Made by a program: the position numbers and the translations under genes. Below are positions 16,765 to 25,572 of a stretch of DNA of 64,000 bases, one piece after another. Position 1 is the first letter of the stretch; each line of letters opens with the position of its first letter. This DNA is from Nonomuraea sediminis. Lineage in GTDB: Bacteria > Actinomycetota > Actinomycetes > Streptosporangiales > Streptosporangiaceae. The notes under the pieces are model-generated. The model searched no databases. It saw only the letters and a list, made by a program, of their open reading frames with translations, and was not told the origin of the DNA. The stretch spans positions 434,001 through 498,000 of the forward strand of contig NZ_JAHDTI010000007.1 of NCBI RefSeq assembly GCF_018531495.1, given 5' to 3'.

Positions 16765-16799
16765 GGTGATCTCCTGACGTGGACTGATCATGCATAGAT

Positions 16800-16844
16800 A
16801 GCACGACCGTTCGTACTTCGTTGGAGAGTAAGCACGACCGTGCT
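16800..16844. promoter_or_regulatory. Repeated AGCACGACCGT boxes, probable TetR operators
   Basis: AGCACGACCGT is present at 16800-16810 and again at 16831-16841. The second extends to AGCACG-AC-CGTGCT (16831-16844), a perfect 6-base-arm palindrome. Spacing is 31 bases. The second copy is 13 bases before the TetR start, and both lie in the divergent promoter shared with the nickel-binding protein gene. Confidence 0.65.
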
Positions 16845-16856
16845 AACTTGTCAAAC

Positions 16857-17483
16857 ATGACGAGCACCAGCAGGCGGCGCCGCCCGCGTTCGGACGGCAT
16901 ACGCAGCAGGAACGCGATCCTCAAGGCATCGGCGGAGCTCGCCACGACCGAGGGGCTGCGCGGGCTCTCCATCGGTGACCTGGCCCAGCACATCGGGATG
17001 AGCAAGAGCGGGCTCTACGCGCACTTCGGCAGCAAGGAAGAGCTCCAGCTCGCCACCGTCGAAACCGCGGCGGAAATCTTCGACGCCGACGTTGTCCGCC
17101 CGGCGCTCGCCGCGGGCGACCCGATCGAGCAGCTCACCCAGCTGCTCGACGGGTTTCTCACGCACGTCGGCAGCGGCACCTTTCCCGGCGGGTGCTTCTT
17201 CGCGGCCGCGGCCGCCGAGCTGGACACCCACCCGGGGCAGGTACGCGAGCGCATCGCCGAGTTCCAGGCCGAGTGGATGCGACGCCTGGTCGACCTCGTC
17301 GAGAAGGCGCAGTCGGTCGGAGACGTCGCGGCAGAGGAAGATCCGGAGCAGCTCGCGTTCGAGCTCAACTCGCTGCTGGCCCTGGCGAACTCGACCTACG
17401 TCATGTTCGCCGACCCCAAGGTGTTCGATCGCGCCCGCGTGGGCATCGAGCAGCGACTGCGGCTCGCGAGACCGGCATCCTGA
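16857..17483 (+). CDS. TetR/AcrR family transcriptional regulator
   Basis: A 208-residue regulator. Residues about 15-65 form the TetR DNA-binding domain: SRNAILKASAELATTEGLRGLSIGDLAQHIGMSKSGLYAHFGSKEELQLA in order, with the recognition helix SKSGLYAHF. The rest matches the TetR_C family with LDGFLTHVGSGTFPGGCFFAAAAAELD, typical of actinobacterial regulators of nearby oxidoreductases. The ATG at 16857 is used rather than an upstream start because the preceding bases are the operator region. It most likely controls itself and the divergent nickel-binding protein gene. Confidence 0.87.
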   Translation: MTSTSRRRRPRSDGIRSRNAILKASAELATTEGLRGLSIGDLAQHIGMSKSGLYAHFGSKEELQLATVETAAEIFDADVVRPALAAGDPIEQLTQLLDGFLTHVGSGTFPGGCFFAAAAAELDTHPGQVRERIAEFQAEWMRRLVDLVEKAQSVGDVAAEEDPEQLAFELNSLLALANSTYVMFADPKVFDRARVGIEQRLRLARPAS

Positions 17484-17690
17484 GGCCAGGAACAAGCCCG
17501 GCAAGCCGATGCTCATCCTGGTGGACGAGGGGGAGCCGGTCCAGCGCAAGGACCGCGTCCTCCTGAGCGGATGCGATGTTCGCACCATGACGACACGCCC
17601 TCGGCTGGACAGGGGTACTGCTTGGCCGAGGCAAGCCATACGGAGGAGGCCGCCGACCTGCCGATCACCGATCCGACGGACGTCGAGCGC

Positions 17691-19529
17691 TCAGCTGAGC
17701 GTCAGGTCGGGAGAGTACAGGTCGACCCATAGGGCGAGGTTGAGGGCCATCTCCAGACCACGCCGGGACGCCTGGCTGATCTGGGGCGTGCTGGCGGTGG
17801 CCCGGGCGAGCCGTTCGCGGCTGATCAGGTCGAACACCCGGTGCGACGGGGTGCTCAGGAGGTCCTTGGCCTGGTTCTGCAGTGCTACGGCGTATGCGGG
17901 GTCTTGGGTGGAGGGGTAGGGGCTCTTCACCCTCTCGTACACCGACGTGGGCAGCAGGTCGGCGGTGGCCTCGCGCAGCAGGCTCTTCTCCCGGCCGTCG
18001 AACGACTTCAGCTCCCAGGGAGCGTTGTAGACGTATTCCACCAGCCTGTGATCGCAGAACGGCACGCGGACCTCCAGCCCGACCGCCATGCTCATGCGAT
18101 CTTTGCGGTCCAGAAGGACGCGGACGAAACGAGTGAGGTGGAGGTGGCTGATCTGCCGCATCCGGTACTCGAAGTCGCTTTCGCCGTTGAGGCGTTGGAT
18201 CCCGGCCACCGCCTGGCGGTAGCTGTCCCGTACGTACGCAGTGAGATCGAGGGCCTTGGTGAAGTCCGGTGTGAGGACGCTGTCGTCGTCGCCGAAGTGC
18301 TGCCGGAAGCGCACCAGCCAGGGGAAGGTGTCGGCGGCGCGGGCCGCGGGGTCGAAGAACTGCTGGTAGCCGCCGAACACCTCGTCAGCGGATTCTCCCG
18401 ACAGGGCTACTGTCGAGTGCTGCCGGATGGCCTTGAACAGCAGGTACAGGGAGGCGTCCATGTCGCCCATGGCGATGGGGAGGTCCCGGGCCCGGATCAC
18501 GCGGGCCCGTATCTCAGGGTCGGCCAGTTGGCCGGACTCGAGCACGATGTCTTGATGCTCGGTCGCGGAGTGGCCGGCCACGTCGTGGACGTAGGGACCG
18601 TCGGGGGTCGCGCGTAGGTCGTCGGGGATGAAGTTCTCGCTCTGGCCGACGAAGTCGACGGCGAAGCTGCGGATCTTCTCCCCGGCTGCGGCGAGCCGGC
18701 GGGCGGCGAGGGCCGTCATGGCCGAGGAGTCCAGGCCGCCGGAGAGCAGGGTGCAGCGCGGTACGTCCGCGACAAGTTGGCGGTGGATGATGTCCTCAAG
18801 CAGCTCCCGCACCCGGGCGATGGAGCCGTCCCTGTCGTCAGGGTGCCGCCGGGTCTGCAGCGACCAGTAGACGCGGGTGCGGATGCCCTCCGGGCTGACG
18901 GTGACCACAGTGCCCGGCTCGACCTCGCGCATCCCCTGCCAAATGGCATGGCCGGGGGTCTTGACGTACGCGAATGTCTCCCGCAGGCCGTCCAGCGTCA
19001 CGGTGCGCGAGGCGAGAGAGTTGGCGAGGATGGCTTTGGGCTCGGAACCGAACATCACCCCGTCGGGGGTGGGGTAGTAGTAGAAGGGTTTGATGCCCAT
19101 CCGGTCACGGATCATGACGAGCTTCTGCTCGCGTGCGTCCCAAATGGCCAGGGCGTACATGCCGTTGAGCCGCTCAGCGACGGCCTCGCCCCACTCCACG
19201 TAGCCGTGCAGCACCACCTCGGTGTCGGAGTCGGTGGTGAAGCGGTGGCCTCGGGAGGCGAGCTCCTGCCGTAGCTCCGTGAAGTTGTAGACCTCGCCGG
19301 AGTAGACCATGACCGTGGTGGTTCCCGCTGCTTGGATGCTCATGGGTTGCCTGCCGCCCGGCAGGTCGATGACGGCCAGGCGTCGATGGCCGAGCGCGGC
19401 GTGGCCCTGGACCCAGGTGCCGCGGTCGTCCGGGCCGCGGCAGGCCATCGTCTCCGTCATCGCATCCACGATCGCCTGCTCTGCGCGTAGATCCCGCTGA
19501 TAAGAGATCCATCCCGCGATACCACACAC
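17691..19529 (-). CDS. asnB: Asparagine synthase (glutamine-hydrolysing)
   Basis: A 612-residue two-domain amidotransferase. The start is GTG and the next codon gives the nucleophile Cys of the class II glutaminase (MCGIAGWISYQRD); RLAVIDLPGGRQP and YNGEIYN-like YSGEVYNFTELR are present. The synthetase domain from about residue 230 has the ATP-pyrophosphatase loop LLSGGLDSSAMTAL and ALSGESADEVFGGYQQFF. All key residues look intact. It lies 95 bases after a P450 gene and a TetR gene on the same strand. It may simply make asparagine, or, as in several antibiotic clusters, amidate a carboxylate made or modified by the P450. Confidence 0.9.
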   Translation of the reverse strand: MCGIAGWISYQRDLRAEQAIVDAMTETMACRGPDDRGTWVQGHAALGHRRLAVIDLPGGRQPMSIQAAGTTTVMVYSGEVYNFTELRQELASRGHRFTTDSDTEVVLHGYVEWGEAVAERLNGMYALAIWDAREQKLVMIRDRMGIKPFYYYPTPDGVMFGSEPKAILANSLASRTVTLDGLRETFAYVKTPGHAIWQGMREVEPGTVVTVSPEGIRTRVYWSLQTRRHPDDRDGSIARVRELLEDIIHRQLVADVPRCTLLSGGLDSSAMTALAARRLAAAGEKIRSFAVDFVGQSENFIPDDLRATPDGPYVHDVAGHSATEHQDIVLESGQLADPEIRARVIRARDLPIAMGDMDASLYLLFKAIRQHSTVALSGESADEVFGGYQQFFDPAARAADTFPWLVRFRQHFGDDDSVLTPDFTKALDLTAYVRDSYRQAVAGIQRLNGESDFEYRMRQISHLHLTRFVRVLLDRKDRMSMAVGLEVRVPFCDHRLVEYVYNAPWELKSFDGREKSLLREATADLLPTSVYERVKSPYPSTQDPAYAVALQNQAKDLLSTPSHRVFDLISRERLARATASTPQISQASRRGLEMALNLALWVDLYSPDLTLS

Positions 19530-19624
19530 GGTCGCTCTCCGTTTCGGTCGCTGGAGTTCCTACGTACGGGTGTCGTTGCGTGTCAGCGTTCGTCCTTCAG
19601 GTGCTGTACGGCCCGGCGGCGTGT

Positions 19625-20836
19625 TCAGCTGTCCCACGTGAGGGGAAGGGCATGGACGCCGTAGATGAACATGTCGTCGCGCATCGGGACCTGCTCCGGT
19701 GCTACGGCCAGGCGAAGGCCGCGGAAGCGCCGCAGCAGCGCGGGGAAGGCGACGTGCATCTCGACGCGAGCCAGTTGCTGGCCCAGGCACTGGTGAACGC
19801 CGTGTCCGAAGGAGACGTGCTGGGAGGGTTCGCGGGCCAGGTCGAGCTCGTCAGGATGGGCGAACTGATGGGGGTCGCGGTTGGCGGCGGCCAGGGCCAG
19901 CACCACGGTCTGCCCAGCACGGATGCGCTCGCCGCCGAGCTCGACGTCCTGGCGGGCGACCCTGACGGGGCCGAATTGCAGGATGGTCAGATAGCGAAGG
20001 AGCTCCTCGACCGCGCGTTCGATATTTTCGGGATGTTCACGCAGGGCATGCAGCTGGTCGGGGTGGCGCAGCAGGGTGTACGTGCCCAGGGCCAGCATGT
20101 TGGCAGTGGTCTCGTGTCCTGCGACCAGCAGCAGCAGGCCGATGCCGGCCAGCTCCTCGTCCGTCAGCGCCGTCTGCGGGTCCTGCCCTGCCTGGATCAG
20201 GGTGCTGAGCAGGGCGTCGTCGGGGTGCTGGCGTTTCGCGGCGACCAGGTCGCGCATGTACTGGCGCAGCGCCGTACGGGCTTGCCGCGACTCGTCCTCG
20301 GGGGTGTCGAGCTTGAGCAGGGTGGCGGTGCGCTGCTGAAAGCCGTCCCGGTCGGCATAGGGCACGCCGAGCAGCTCGCAGATGACCAGCGAAGGGATCG
20401 GCCTGGCGAAAGTTGGGACGAGGTCCACTGGAGGACCGGCCGCCTGTATGGCGTCGAGGTGGTCGGCGACGATCTGCTCGATTCTCGGGGTCAGAGCGCG
20501 CATCCTGCGCACGGTGAAGTGGCGGGTGAGCATGCGCCGGTAGTGGGTGTGTTGCGGGGGATCCATGTTCAGCAGCATTCCCGGGCTGTCCTGGGGGCGG
20601 AACAAGGTGCGGCGTACGGGGGAGGAGGCCCTTGTCCGGTCGGAGCTGAAGCGGTCGTCGGCCAGCACCGCGCGGACGTCCTTGTGCCGGGTCAGCAGCC
20701 AGCCCACACTTCCGTCGGGGAAGGCCAGCGGGGCGATGGGCTGCTCTTGTTGCAGGCTCTGGTATCGCGAAGGCGGATCGAACGGGCAGCTGCGTTGCGT
20801 GGGCAAGGTCACGGTCAGTGGCTGGGCTGCGTTCAT
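19625..20836 (-). CDS. Cytochrome P450 (CYP105/107-like)
   Basis: A 403-residue soluble bacterial P450. Diagnostic motifs are present: WLLTRHKDVRAVLADDRFSSD near the N-terminus, the I-helix AGHETT at 239-244, ExxR at E278-R281, and the haem loop FGHGVHQCLGQQLAR with Cys350. It hydroxylates a small molecule using ferredoxin electrons; no ferredoxin gene is adjacent. The ATG at 20836 has GGAG 7 bases upstream, while one six codons earlier has none. It is downstream of a TetR gene and upstream of asnB on the same strand, a compact possible tailoring pair. A dyad-rich promoter precedes it. Confidence 0.92.
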   Translation of the reverse strand: MNAAQPLTVTLPTQRSCPFDPPSRYQSLQQEQPIAPLAFPDGSVGWLLTRHKDVRAVLADDRFSSDRTRASSPVRRTLFRPQDSPGMLLNMDPPQHTHYRRMLTRHFTVRRMRALTPRIEQIVADHLDAIQAAGPPVDLVPTFARPIPSLVICELLGVPYADRDGFQQRTATLLKLDTPEDESRQARTALRQYMRDLVAAKRQHPDDALLSTLIQAGQDPQTALTDEELAGIGLLLLVAGHETTANMLALGTYTLLRHPDQLHALREHPENIERAVEELLRYLTILQFGPVRVARQDVELGGERIRAGQTVVLALAAANRDPHQFAHPDELDLAREPSQHVSFGHGVHQCLGQQLARVEMHVAFPALLRRFRGLRLAVAPEQVPMRDDMFIYGVHALPLTWDS

Positions 20837-20879
20837 GGAGTGGCTCCGCTTCATCCGGCGGTGGTGCTCACAACTCCAC

Positions 20880-20906
20880 AGTACGCCCTCGTACTATTCG
20901 TACAAT
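20880..20906 (-). promoter_or_regulatory. Promoter/operator of the P450 gene
   Basis: Between the TetR stop and the P450 start lies AGTACG-CCCT-CGTACT (20880-20895, perfect 6-base arms) followed by ATTCGTACAAT, giving three evenly arranged GTAC cores. Read leftward, TTGTAC and TACTGT sit at roughly -35/-10 spacing. A TetR site overlapping the promoter fits the layout. Confidence 0.5.
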
Positions 20907-20913
20907 CCCGTCC

Positions 20914-21549
20914 TTACTGGCGATGTTCACGTGATGTCATGCCGAGCAGCGGAGCCAGCGCCCCGTCCACCACCCGGTCGACAAGCGCGCGGCCGGGTTC
21001 TTCGCCTTCGATCAGCACCTGCATGAGCAGCAGCGACAACGGCATCTCCACGAGAAGTTCCGCATCGACGCCGTCGGGGATCTGCCCGCGCTCATGTGCG
21101 CGCGCCAGGATCGCCTGGGCGGCCTGACGCAGCGGGGTGCGCAGTCGTTCCCGACGCAGGCGGGCGAGCTCGGCATCGGTTCTGCTGCCTTCCAGCAGGG
21201 CGATCGCCAATCCGCGGTCAAGCTGTGTCCAGCCGGCGAACCACGCGGCGAGCAGGTACCGCAGGTCTTCGACAAGGCAGCCGGTGTCGTGGTCGATGAT
21301 CTGTGGCCGGTGCTGCTCCAGAGCCGCCACCGCCAGGCGGGCCTTTGACGGCCATCGCTGATAGATCGTGGTCTTGCTGGCTCGGGCACGCTGAGCGACC
21401 ATGTCCATGGTCAGCCGCTCGTAGCCCACCTCGGCCAGCAGCGCGAGGACGGCATCCAGCACCTCACGGCGCCGATCGGGATTGCTCAACGGGGTTTTAC
21501 GGAGCCCGCGTGTTTCCCGCCGGGCGGAGGCCGTATCGTCGCTCGACAT
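20914..21549 (-). CDS. TetR/AcrR family transcriptional regulator
   Basis: A 211-residue regulator with an Arg-rich N-terminal tail. The DNA-binding domain spans about residues 25-75: RREVLDAVLALLAEVGYERLTMDMVAQRARASKTTIYQRWPSKARL, split as helix, turn and the TTIYQRWPSK recognition helix. The C-terminal part resembles the TetR_C_16/C_11 type (LRYLLAAWFAGWTQLDRGLAIALL, RRERLRTPLRQAAQAILARAHERGQIP). It lies just upstream of the P450 and asnB genes on the same strand and probably represses the P450 promoter, whose dyads lie at its 3' end. Confidence 0.87.
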   Translation of the reverse strand: MSSDDTASARRETRGLRKTPLSNPDRRREVLDAVLALLAEVGYERLTMDMVAQRARASKTTIYQRWPSKARLAVAALEQHRPQIIDHDTGCLVEDLRYLLAAWFAGWTQLDRGLAIALLEGSRTDAELARLRRERLRTPLRQAAQAILARAHERGQIPDGVDAELLVEMPLSLLLMQVLIEGEEPGRALVDRVVDGALAPLLGMTSREHRQ

Positions 21550-21812
21550 CGCGCCCGTCCCCTTTCTGCTCGCGATGTATTGAGTGCACCGTAGCCTTTC
21601 GCCTACCGCCCGTATACCGTCCAGCCTTCGCCGTGGTCAAAACGCGGGCGGCCGCCTGACGTCGCGCGTGTCCGTGGAGGGAACATGCGTCACCTGCCAC
21701 CCGATCGGCGGGTCTCGTGAGGTGACTCGGCCCAGAAGATCCCGCGAGCCGCGATGAGTCCTGCGGCGTCCGGCGGTCGTACTGTCGAACCCGTCACCGA
21801 GGAGGACTTCTG

Positions 21813-22376
21813 ATGCGCAGCGTGACCTATTCGATGAACGTCTCACTTGACGGCTACATCACCGGGCCGGACGGCGGCCTCGACTGGACGCCGCCCGACG
21901 AGGAGGTCTTTCGCTCCTGGATCGACGAGATACGAGAGGTCGGCGTCCACCTGTTGGGACGACGGCTGTACGAGACGATGCTGTACTGGGAGACCGCCGA
22001 CCAGGATCCATCGCTCGACGACTCGAGGCTCGAGTGGGCCGCGCTCTGGAAGCCGCTCCCCAAGGTGGTGTTCTCCACCACGCTGTCGGCGGTGCAGGGC
22101 AGTGCCCGCCTGGCCTCCGGCGGCCTGGCGGAGGAGATCGAGCGGTTGCGAGCCGAGCCGGGGGAGGGCGACATCGCGATCGGCGGCGCGACTCTCGCCG
22201 CCGAGGCGGCCGCGTTGGGCCTGATCGACGAGTACCGGGCCAGGGTCTACCCGGTGCTGGTCGGCGGTGGCATTCCGTTCTTTCCCCAGCGCGAGCGCCG
22301 GGTGGATCTCGAACTCGTCGAGACCCGCACCTTCAACTCGGGAGTCGTCTACCTCCGCTACCGCGTGACGCGCTAG
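21813..22376 (+). CDS. Dihydrofolate reductase/RibD C-terminal family protein
   Basis: A 187-residue protein of the RibD_C/dihydrofolate-reductase-like family. Signs are MRSVTYSMNVSLDGYITGPDG at the start (first strand and substrate loop), GVHLLGRRLYETM (cofactor-binding turn), PKVVFSTTL and GDIAIGGATLAAEAAALGLIDEY with YPVLVGGGIPFF near the end. Members bind NADPH and reduce pterin- or other small heterocyclic substrates; exact substrates are mostly unknown. GAGGAGGAC precedes the ATG. It appears to be a single-gene unit. Confidence 0.87.
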   Translation: MRSVTYSMNVSLDGYITGPDGGLDWTPPDEEVFRSWIDEIREVGVHLLGRRLYETMLYWETADQDPSLDDSRLEWAALWKPLPKVVFSTTLSAVQGSARLASGGLAEEIERLRAEPGEGDIAIGGATLAAEAAALGLIDEYRARVYPVLVGGGIPFFPQRERRVDLELVETRTFNSGVVYLRYRVTR

Positions 22377-22404
22377 CAACCACCGGGCATGTCCAGTCGC
22401 GTGT

Positions 22405-22554
22405 TCACAGGTTGTCAACGAAGCCCTCTGCCTTGAGCCGGCCCATGCTGGTCTCTCCGCGAACGAGATGGACGGCCTGCTCGGTGCGGCGCGTTCTGAT
22501 GGCCTCAGTATCCGCACCCGGGGTGAAAGAAATGTCGAAGATCCGTTGAGGCCG
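22405..22554 (-). pseudogene. C-terminal gene remnant
   Basis: Fifty in-frame codons with no start, ending FVDNL and a stop, and containing FDISFTPGADTEAIRTRRTE and ETSMGRLKAEGF. Composition and codon use look like real coding sequence, but an in-frame stop bounds it upstream. I do not recognise the family. It may be the tail of a gene removed by recombination. Confidence 0.35.
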
Positions 22555-22598
22555 TCAGAAGGCGGATGACAAGCTCGGCGGGCCGTAAGGAGTGCGCG

Positions 22599-24917
22599 TC
22601 AGTCGTCCTTGTCGGGCGGCCCGCCGATCTGATTGCGAGAGGTGAACCCGAGCTTGGTCAGAATGTGTTGAATGTGGGTTTCCGCGGTTCGTTGGCTGAT
22701 CACCAAGCGGCGGGCGATCTCCTTGTTGGTCAGGCCCTGCGCGGCCAGCCTCGCGACCTCAGCTTCGCGCGGTGTGAGCGGCGAGCGTACTGATTCCCCG
22801 GCGGCCGGAGGGGCGGAAGGCGGGTTCTCGTGCATCGCCTCGGCCGCGGCCTGCTCGATCGTGAGCGCCGCGCCTGCCTCGAACAGGGTGGTGAACCTCC
22901 GGTCGCCGAGCGCCTCCCTTGTGGCTGCCGTGCAACGGTCATGGTCGGGCTGAAAGAAGGGGTACAGGGGCGCGCCGATGGCCGCCATGGTCGCGTGGGC
23001 CGCGCCAAGCAGCCGGGCGGCATGCTCGGGCTCGTCGGCCGCAGCGACCCAGGCCAGGATCTCCAGGCAGTGGCCGGTGTCCACCCGGTCGTCGAGGGCC
23101 CGGTTGATCCGCAGGCACTCCGCGGCCATGAGCCCGGCACGCCGATGATCTCCTTCCCGCCACATCACCCAGGAGAAGTAGAGCAGCACCCACGACCGGT
23201 GCCACAGGTCACCATGGGCCTGGGTGACCGCCAGGCACTCCTCGCAGAGGGCGATCGCACGACCCGAGTCCCCTGCCAGGTAGCACGCCACGGACAGGAT
23301 GATCTGATCGTTCGTGATCCGCTCCGCGTCCTTCATGGCGGTGTGCACGGCCAGCGACCTCTCCAGCAGCATGACCGCCGTGGCCGCGTCACCCTCGCAC
23401 ATGGCCACCCAGCCGCAGACGCTGTCCGCCGCGGCGGCCCTCGACCGATCACCCAGCCGTACGGCCAGCTCCCTGCATTCCTGCAGCAAGCTACGGGCAG
23501 CGGGAAGGTCACCGTGCAGGTTCGCCAGGGAGGCGGCAGCCCACAGCGCTGTGGCGCGCGCCGGGGTCGGCTCAGGCGCCAGGGCGAGCGCCCGGCTGAG
23601 CCAGTGGCGGCCCTCGCTCAGGTGACCGGACTCGAAGAAGGCGCAGATGCTGGCGGCCATGACCAGAGCGGGCTGCGCCTGGCCCGGCTCGGTCAGGCAG
23701 AACTCCATCGCGGCCTGCAGGTTGGCGTGCTCGCGCCGCAGGCGCGCACTCCAGGCCAGCTGATCCGGGCCGAACCACTCACGACCGACCTGCTCGGTCA
23801 GTTCCTGGTAGTAGTCGCGATGGCGGCACCGCTGTTCGGTCAGCAGATCAGCGTCTGCCATCTTGTCGAAGGCGTACTGGCGAAGGCTCTCCAGCATCCG
23901 ATAGCGAACCTGACCCTGGTCATGCGAGACGCTCAGGATCGACTTGTCCACCAGCGCGTCCACCAGATCCAGCACCTGGTCGGTGGCGATGATCCCCTCA
24001 CGCGTGCAGACCTGCTCGACGGCATCCAGATCGAACCCGCCCGAGAACACCGAGGCCAGCTCCCAGAGTGTGCGTTCGGCGTTGGTGCACAGGTTGTAGC
24101 TCCAGTCGATCAGTGCGCGGAGCGTTTGGTGACGTGGGATCGACGCCCGTTTACCGACGGTCAGCAGGCGGAATCGGTCATCCAGCCGCTGCAGGATCTG
24201 CTCCGCCGACAGCACGCGCAGCCGCACGGCTGCCAGCTCCAGGGCCAGCGGGATGCCGTCAAGCCGCTGACTGATCCGCACCACCGTCCGCGCGTTGTGC
24301 GGCGTGAGCGCGAAGCTGGGACGCACCGACTGCGCCCGTTCGACGAACAGGCTCACCGCCTCCGAGCGGGCCCAGGCATACGTCATCCGAGCCTCGTCAG
24401 GATCGGGAACCGACAGGGAGGGCACCGCCCACGTCTGCTCGCCGGCGATCCCGAGCGACTGCCTGCTGGTCGCGAGAATCCGCACCGCGGGAGCCATCGG
24501 CATGATCTCGCCAAGGAACGCGGCGGTGGCGTCCACCAGGTGCTCGCAGTTGTCCATCACCAGCAGCAGGTGCTTGGGACTCAGGAACCTCGTCAGCGTG
24601 GACATGAGCCCAGGAACCGACCGGTCCTGGACGCCCAGCGTGTCGGCCACCGTCTCGATCAACAGCCCAGGATCTGACAGGTCGGCCAGCGCCACCAGCC
24701 ACACCCCGTCGGGAAAGGCCCGCCGTACCTGCTCTGCCACGCGCAGCGCCAGCCTGGTCTTGCCCACCCCGCCGGGGCCGGTCAGCGTCACGAGCCGAGA
24801 CTGCGACAGCAGCCGCCTGACCTCGGCCACCTCCTGTCTGCGGCCCACGAAGCTGGTCTCCTCGGCAGGCAGGTTGCCCTGCCGATCGCGCGCCGAGCCT
24901 CTCTCCGCGACCCTCAT
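22599..24917 (-). CDS. Large ATP-binding LuxR family regulator (first paralogue)
   Basis: A 772-residue signal-transduction ATPase. TSFVGRRQEVAEV and the Walker A loop GPGGVGKT (47-54) open an NB-ARC-like domain; DNCEHLVDA is the Walker B region and ILATSRQSLGI the sensor. The middle (about 380-680) is helical and repeat-like, as in TPR sensor domains. The C-terminal 60 residues carry a LuxR/GerE helix-turn-helix: LTPREAEVARLAAQGLTNKEIARRLVISQRTAETHIQHILTKL in consecutive helices. The protein ends NQIGGPPDKDD, whereas the paralogue at 27.5 kb continues QIAAWAVQHG, so the tail may have been altered by a late frameshift. Signal and targets are unknown. Confidence 0.88.
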   Translation of the reverse strand: MRVAERGSARDRQGNLPAEETSFVGRRQEVAEVRRLLSQSRLVTLTGPGGVGKTRLALRVAEQVRRAFPDGVWLVALADLSDPGLLIETVADTLGVQDRSVPGLMSTLTRFLSPKHLLLVMDNCEHLVDATAAFLGEIMPMAPAVRILATSRQSLGIAGEQTWAVPSLSVPDPDEARMTYAWARSEAVSLFVERAQSVRPSFALTPHNARTVVRISQRLDGIPLALELAAVRLRVLSAEQILQRLDDRFRLLTVGKRASIPRHQTLRALIDWSYNLCTNAERTLWELASVFSGGFDLDAVEQVCTREGIIATDQVLDLVDALVDKSILSVSHDQGQVRYRMLESLRQYAFDKMADADLLTEQRCRHRDYYQELTEQVGREWFGPDQLAWSARLRREHANLQAAMEFCLTEPGQAQPALVMAASICAFFESGHLSEGRHWLSRALALAPEPTPARATALWAAASLANLHGDLPAARSLLQECRELAVRLGDRSRAAAADSVCGWVAMCEGDAATAVMLLERSLAVHTAMKDAERITNDQIILSVACYLAGDSGRAIALCEECLAVTQAHGDLWHRSWVLLYFSWVMWREGDHRRAGLMAAECLRINRALDDRVDTGHCLEILAWVAAADEPEHAARLLGAAHATMAAIGAPLYPFFQPDHDRCTAATREALGDRRFTTLFEAGAALTIEQAAAEAMHENPPSAPPAAGESVRSPLTPREAEVARLAAQGLTNKEIARRLVISQRTAETHIQHILTKLGFTSRNQIGGPPDKDD

Positions 24918-25272
24918 CGATCACCCCCTGGGCGGAGCCCTTCCTTCGTACCGCGTTCGGCTCCGCCTCAAGCCCATCCGAATGCCTAATCTTGACCAAG
25001 GGCGGCTATGCCATGAGCGCTTGACATGCTGATCTACAAGGCATCTGCGGTCGATGCTGATCGATACAACGGTCCCGCTCGCAGCGGTGACCCGATCGTG
25101 CCGAGCGGGTCGTCGTACCACTGGAAGGACGGATCGAGCGTCGGAAAGTGCTCGGCGGGCTGATCGACAGGTACCACCGAGCCGCGCAGCCACTCTGGAG
25201 GATTCCCAGCTCAAGACCTACGCGATGGATTTTGAAGCGGTACAGGATGCCGCGTAGTCGTGTCCCGTTTAC
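24918..25272. other. Gene-free stretch
   Basis: About 355 bases between the start of the LuxR-type gene and the 3' end of the winged-helix gene, both leftward, so it holds the LuxR gene promoter. No reading frame here shows family features. I see no strong hairpin. Confidence 0.35.
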
Positions 25273-25572
25273 TCAGAGGGCGTGTTCGGTGATCCCACGC
25301 AGTGCCTCGACGTGTGAGGTGAACGCGCCGCGGCCCTGAGCGGTGAGCGACAGCCAGGTCCGCGGGCGTTTGCCGACATGCCCCTTGGTGATCTTCACGT
25401 ACCCGGCTTTCTCCAGTATGGCGGCCTGCCTGGACAGTGCCTGATCGGTCACCTCTACGGTGTCGCGCACGAATGCGAACTCCGCCTTTTCCGCCGCCGC
25501 CAGCGCCGCCATGATCGAGAACCGGATCGGCGAATGAATGACCTGGTCCAGCGCGTGCCGGGGATGGCTCAT
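25273..25572 (-). CDS. Winged-helix regulator (MarR/DUF-type transcriptional regulator)
   Basis: A 99-residue single-domain DNA-binding protein: HPIRFSIMAAL-like IHSPIRFSIMAALAAAEKAEF, then VTDQALSRQAAILEKAGYVKITKGHVGKRPRTWLSLTAQGRGAF, which is the winged-helix pattern of small PadR/MarR-like repressors (recognition helix QALSRQAAILEKAG, wing with KRPRTW). The frame is open further upstream, but the ATG at 25572 overlaps the stop of the membrane-protein gene by 4 bases and begins a normal domain. It is co-transcribed with that gene and probably represses the common promoter. Confidence 0.85.
   Translation of the reverse strand: MSHPRHALDQVIHSPIRFSIMAALAAAEKAEFAFVRDTVEVTDQALSRQAAILEKAGYVKITKGHVGKRPRTWLSLTAQGRGAFTSHVEALRGITEHAL

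Noticed and set aside
19580..21127. 515-codon frame antisense to the P450 and TetR genes
   Set aside because: Spans two well-supported genes and their promoter on the other strand, with no recognisable domain.
22830..24677. 615-codon frame antisense to the LuxR-type gene
   Set aside because: His/Gln/Arg-rich mirror of the real gene, no domain, no ribosome-binding site.
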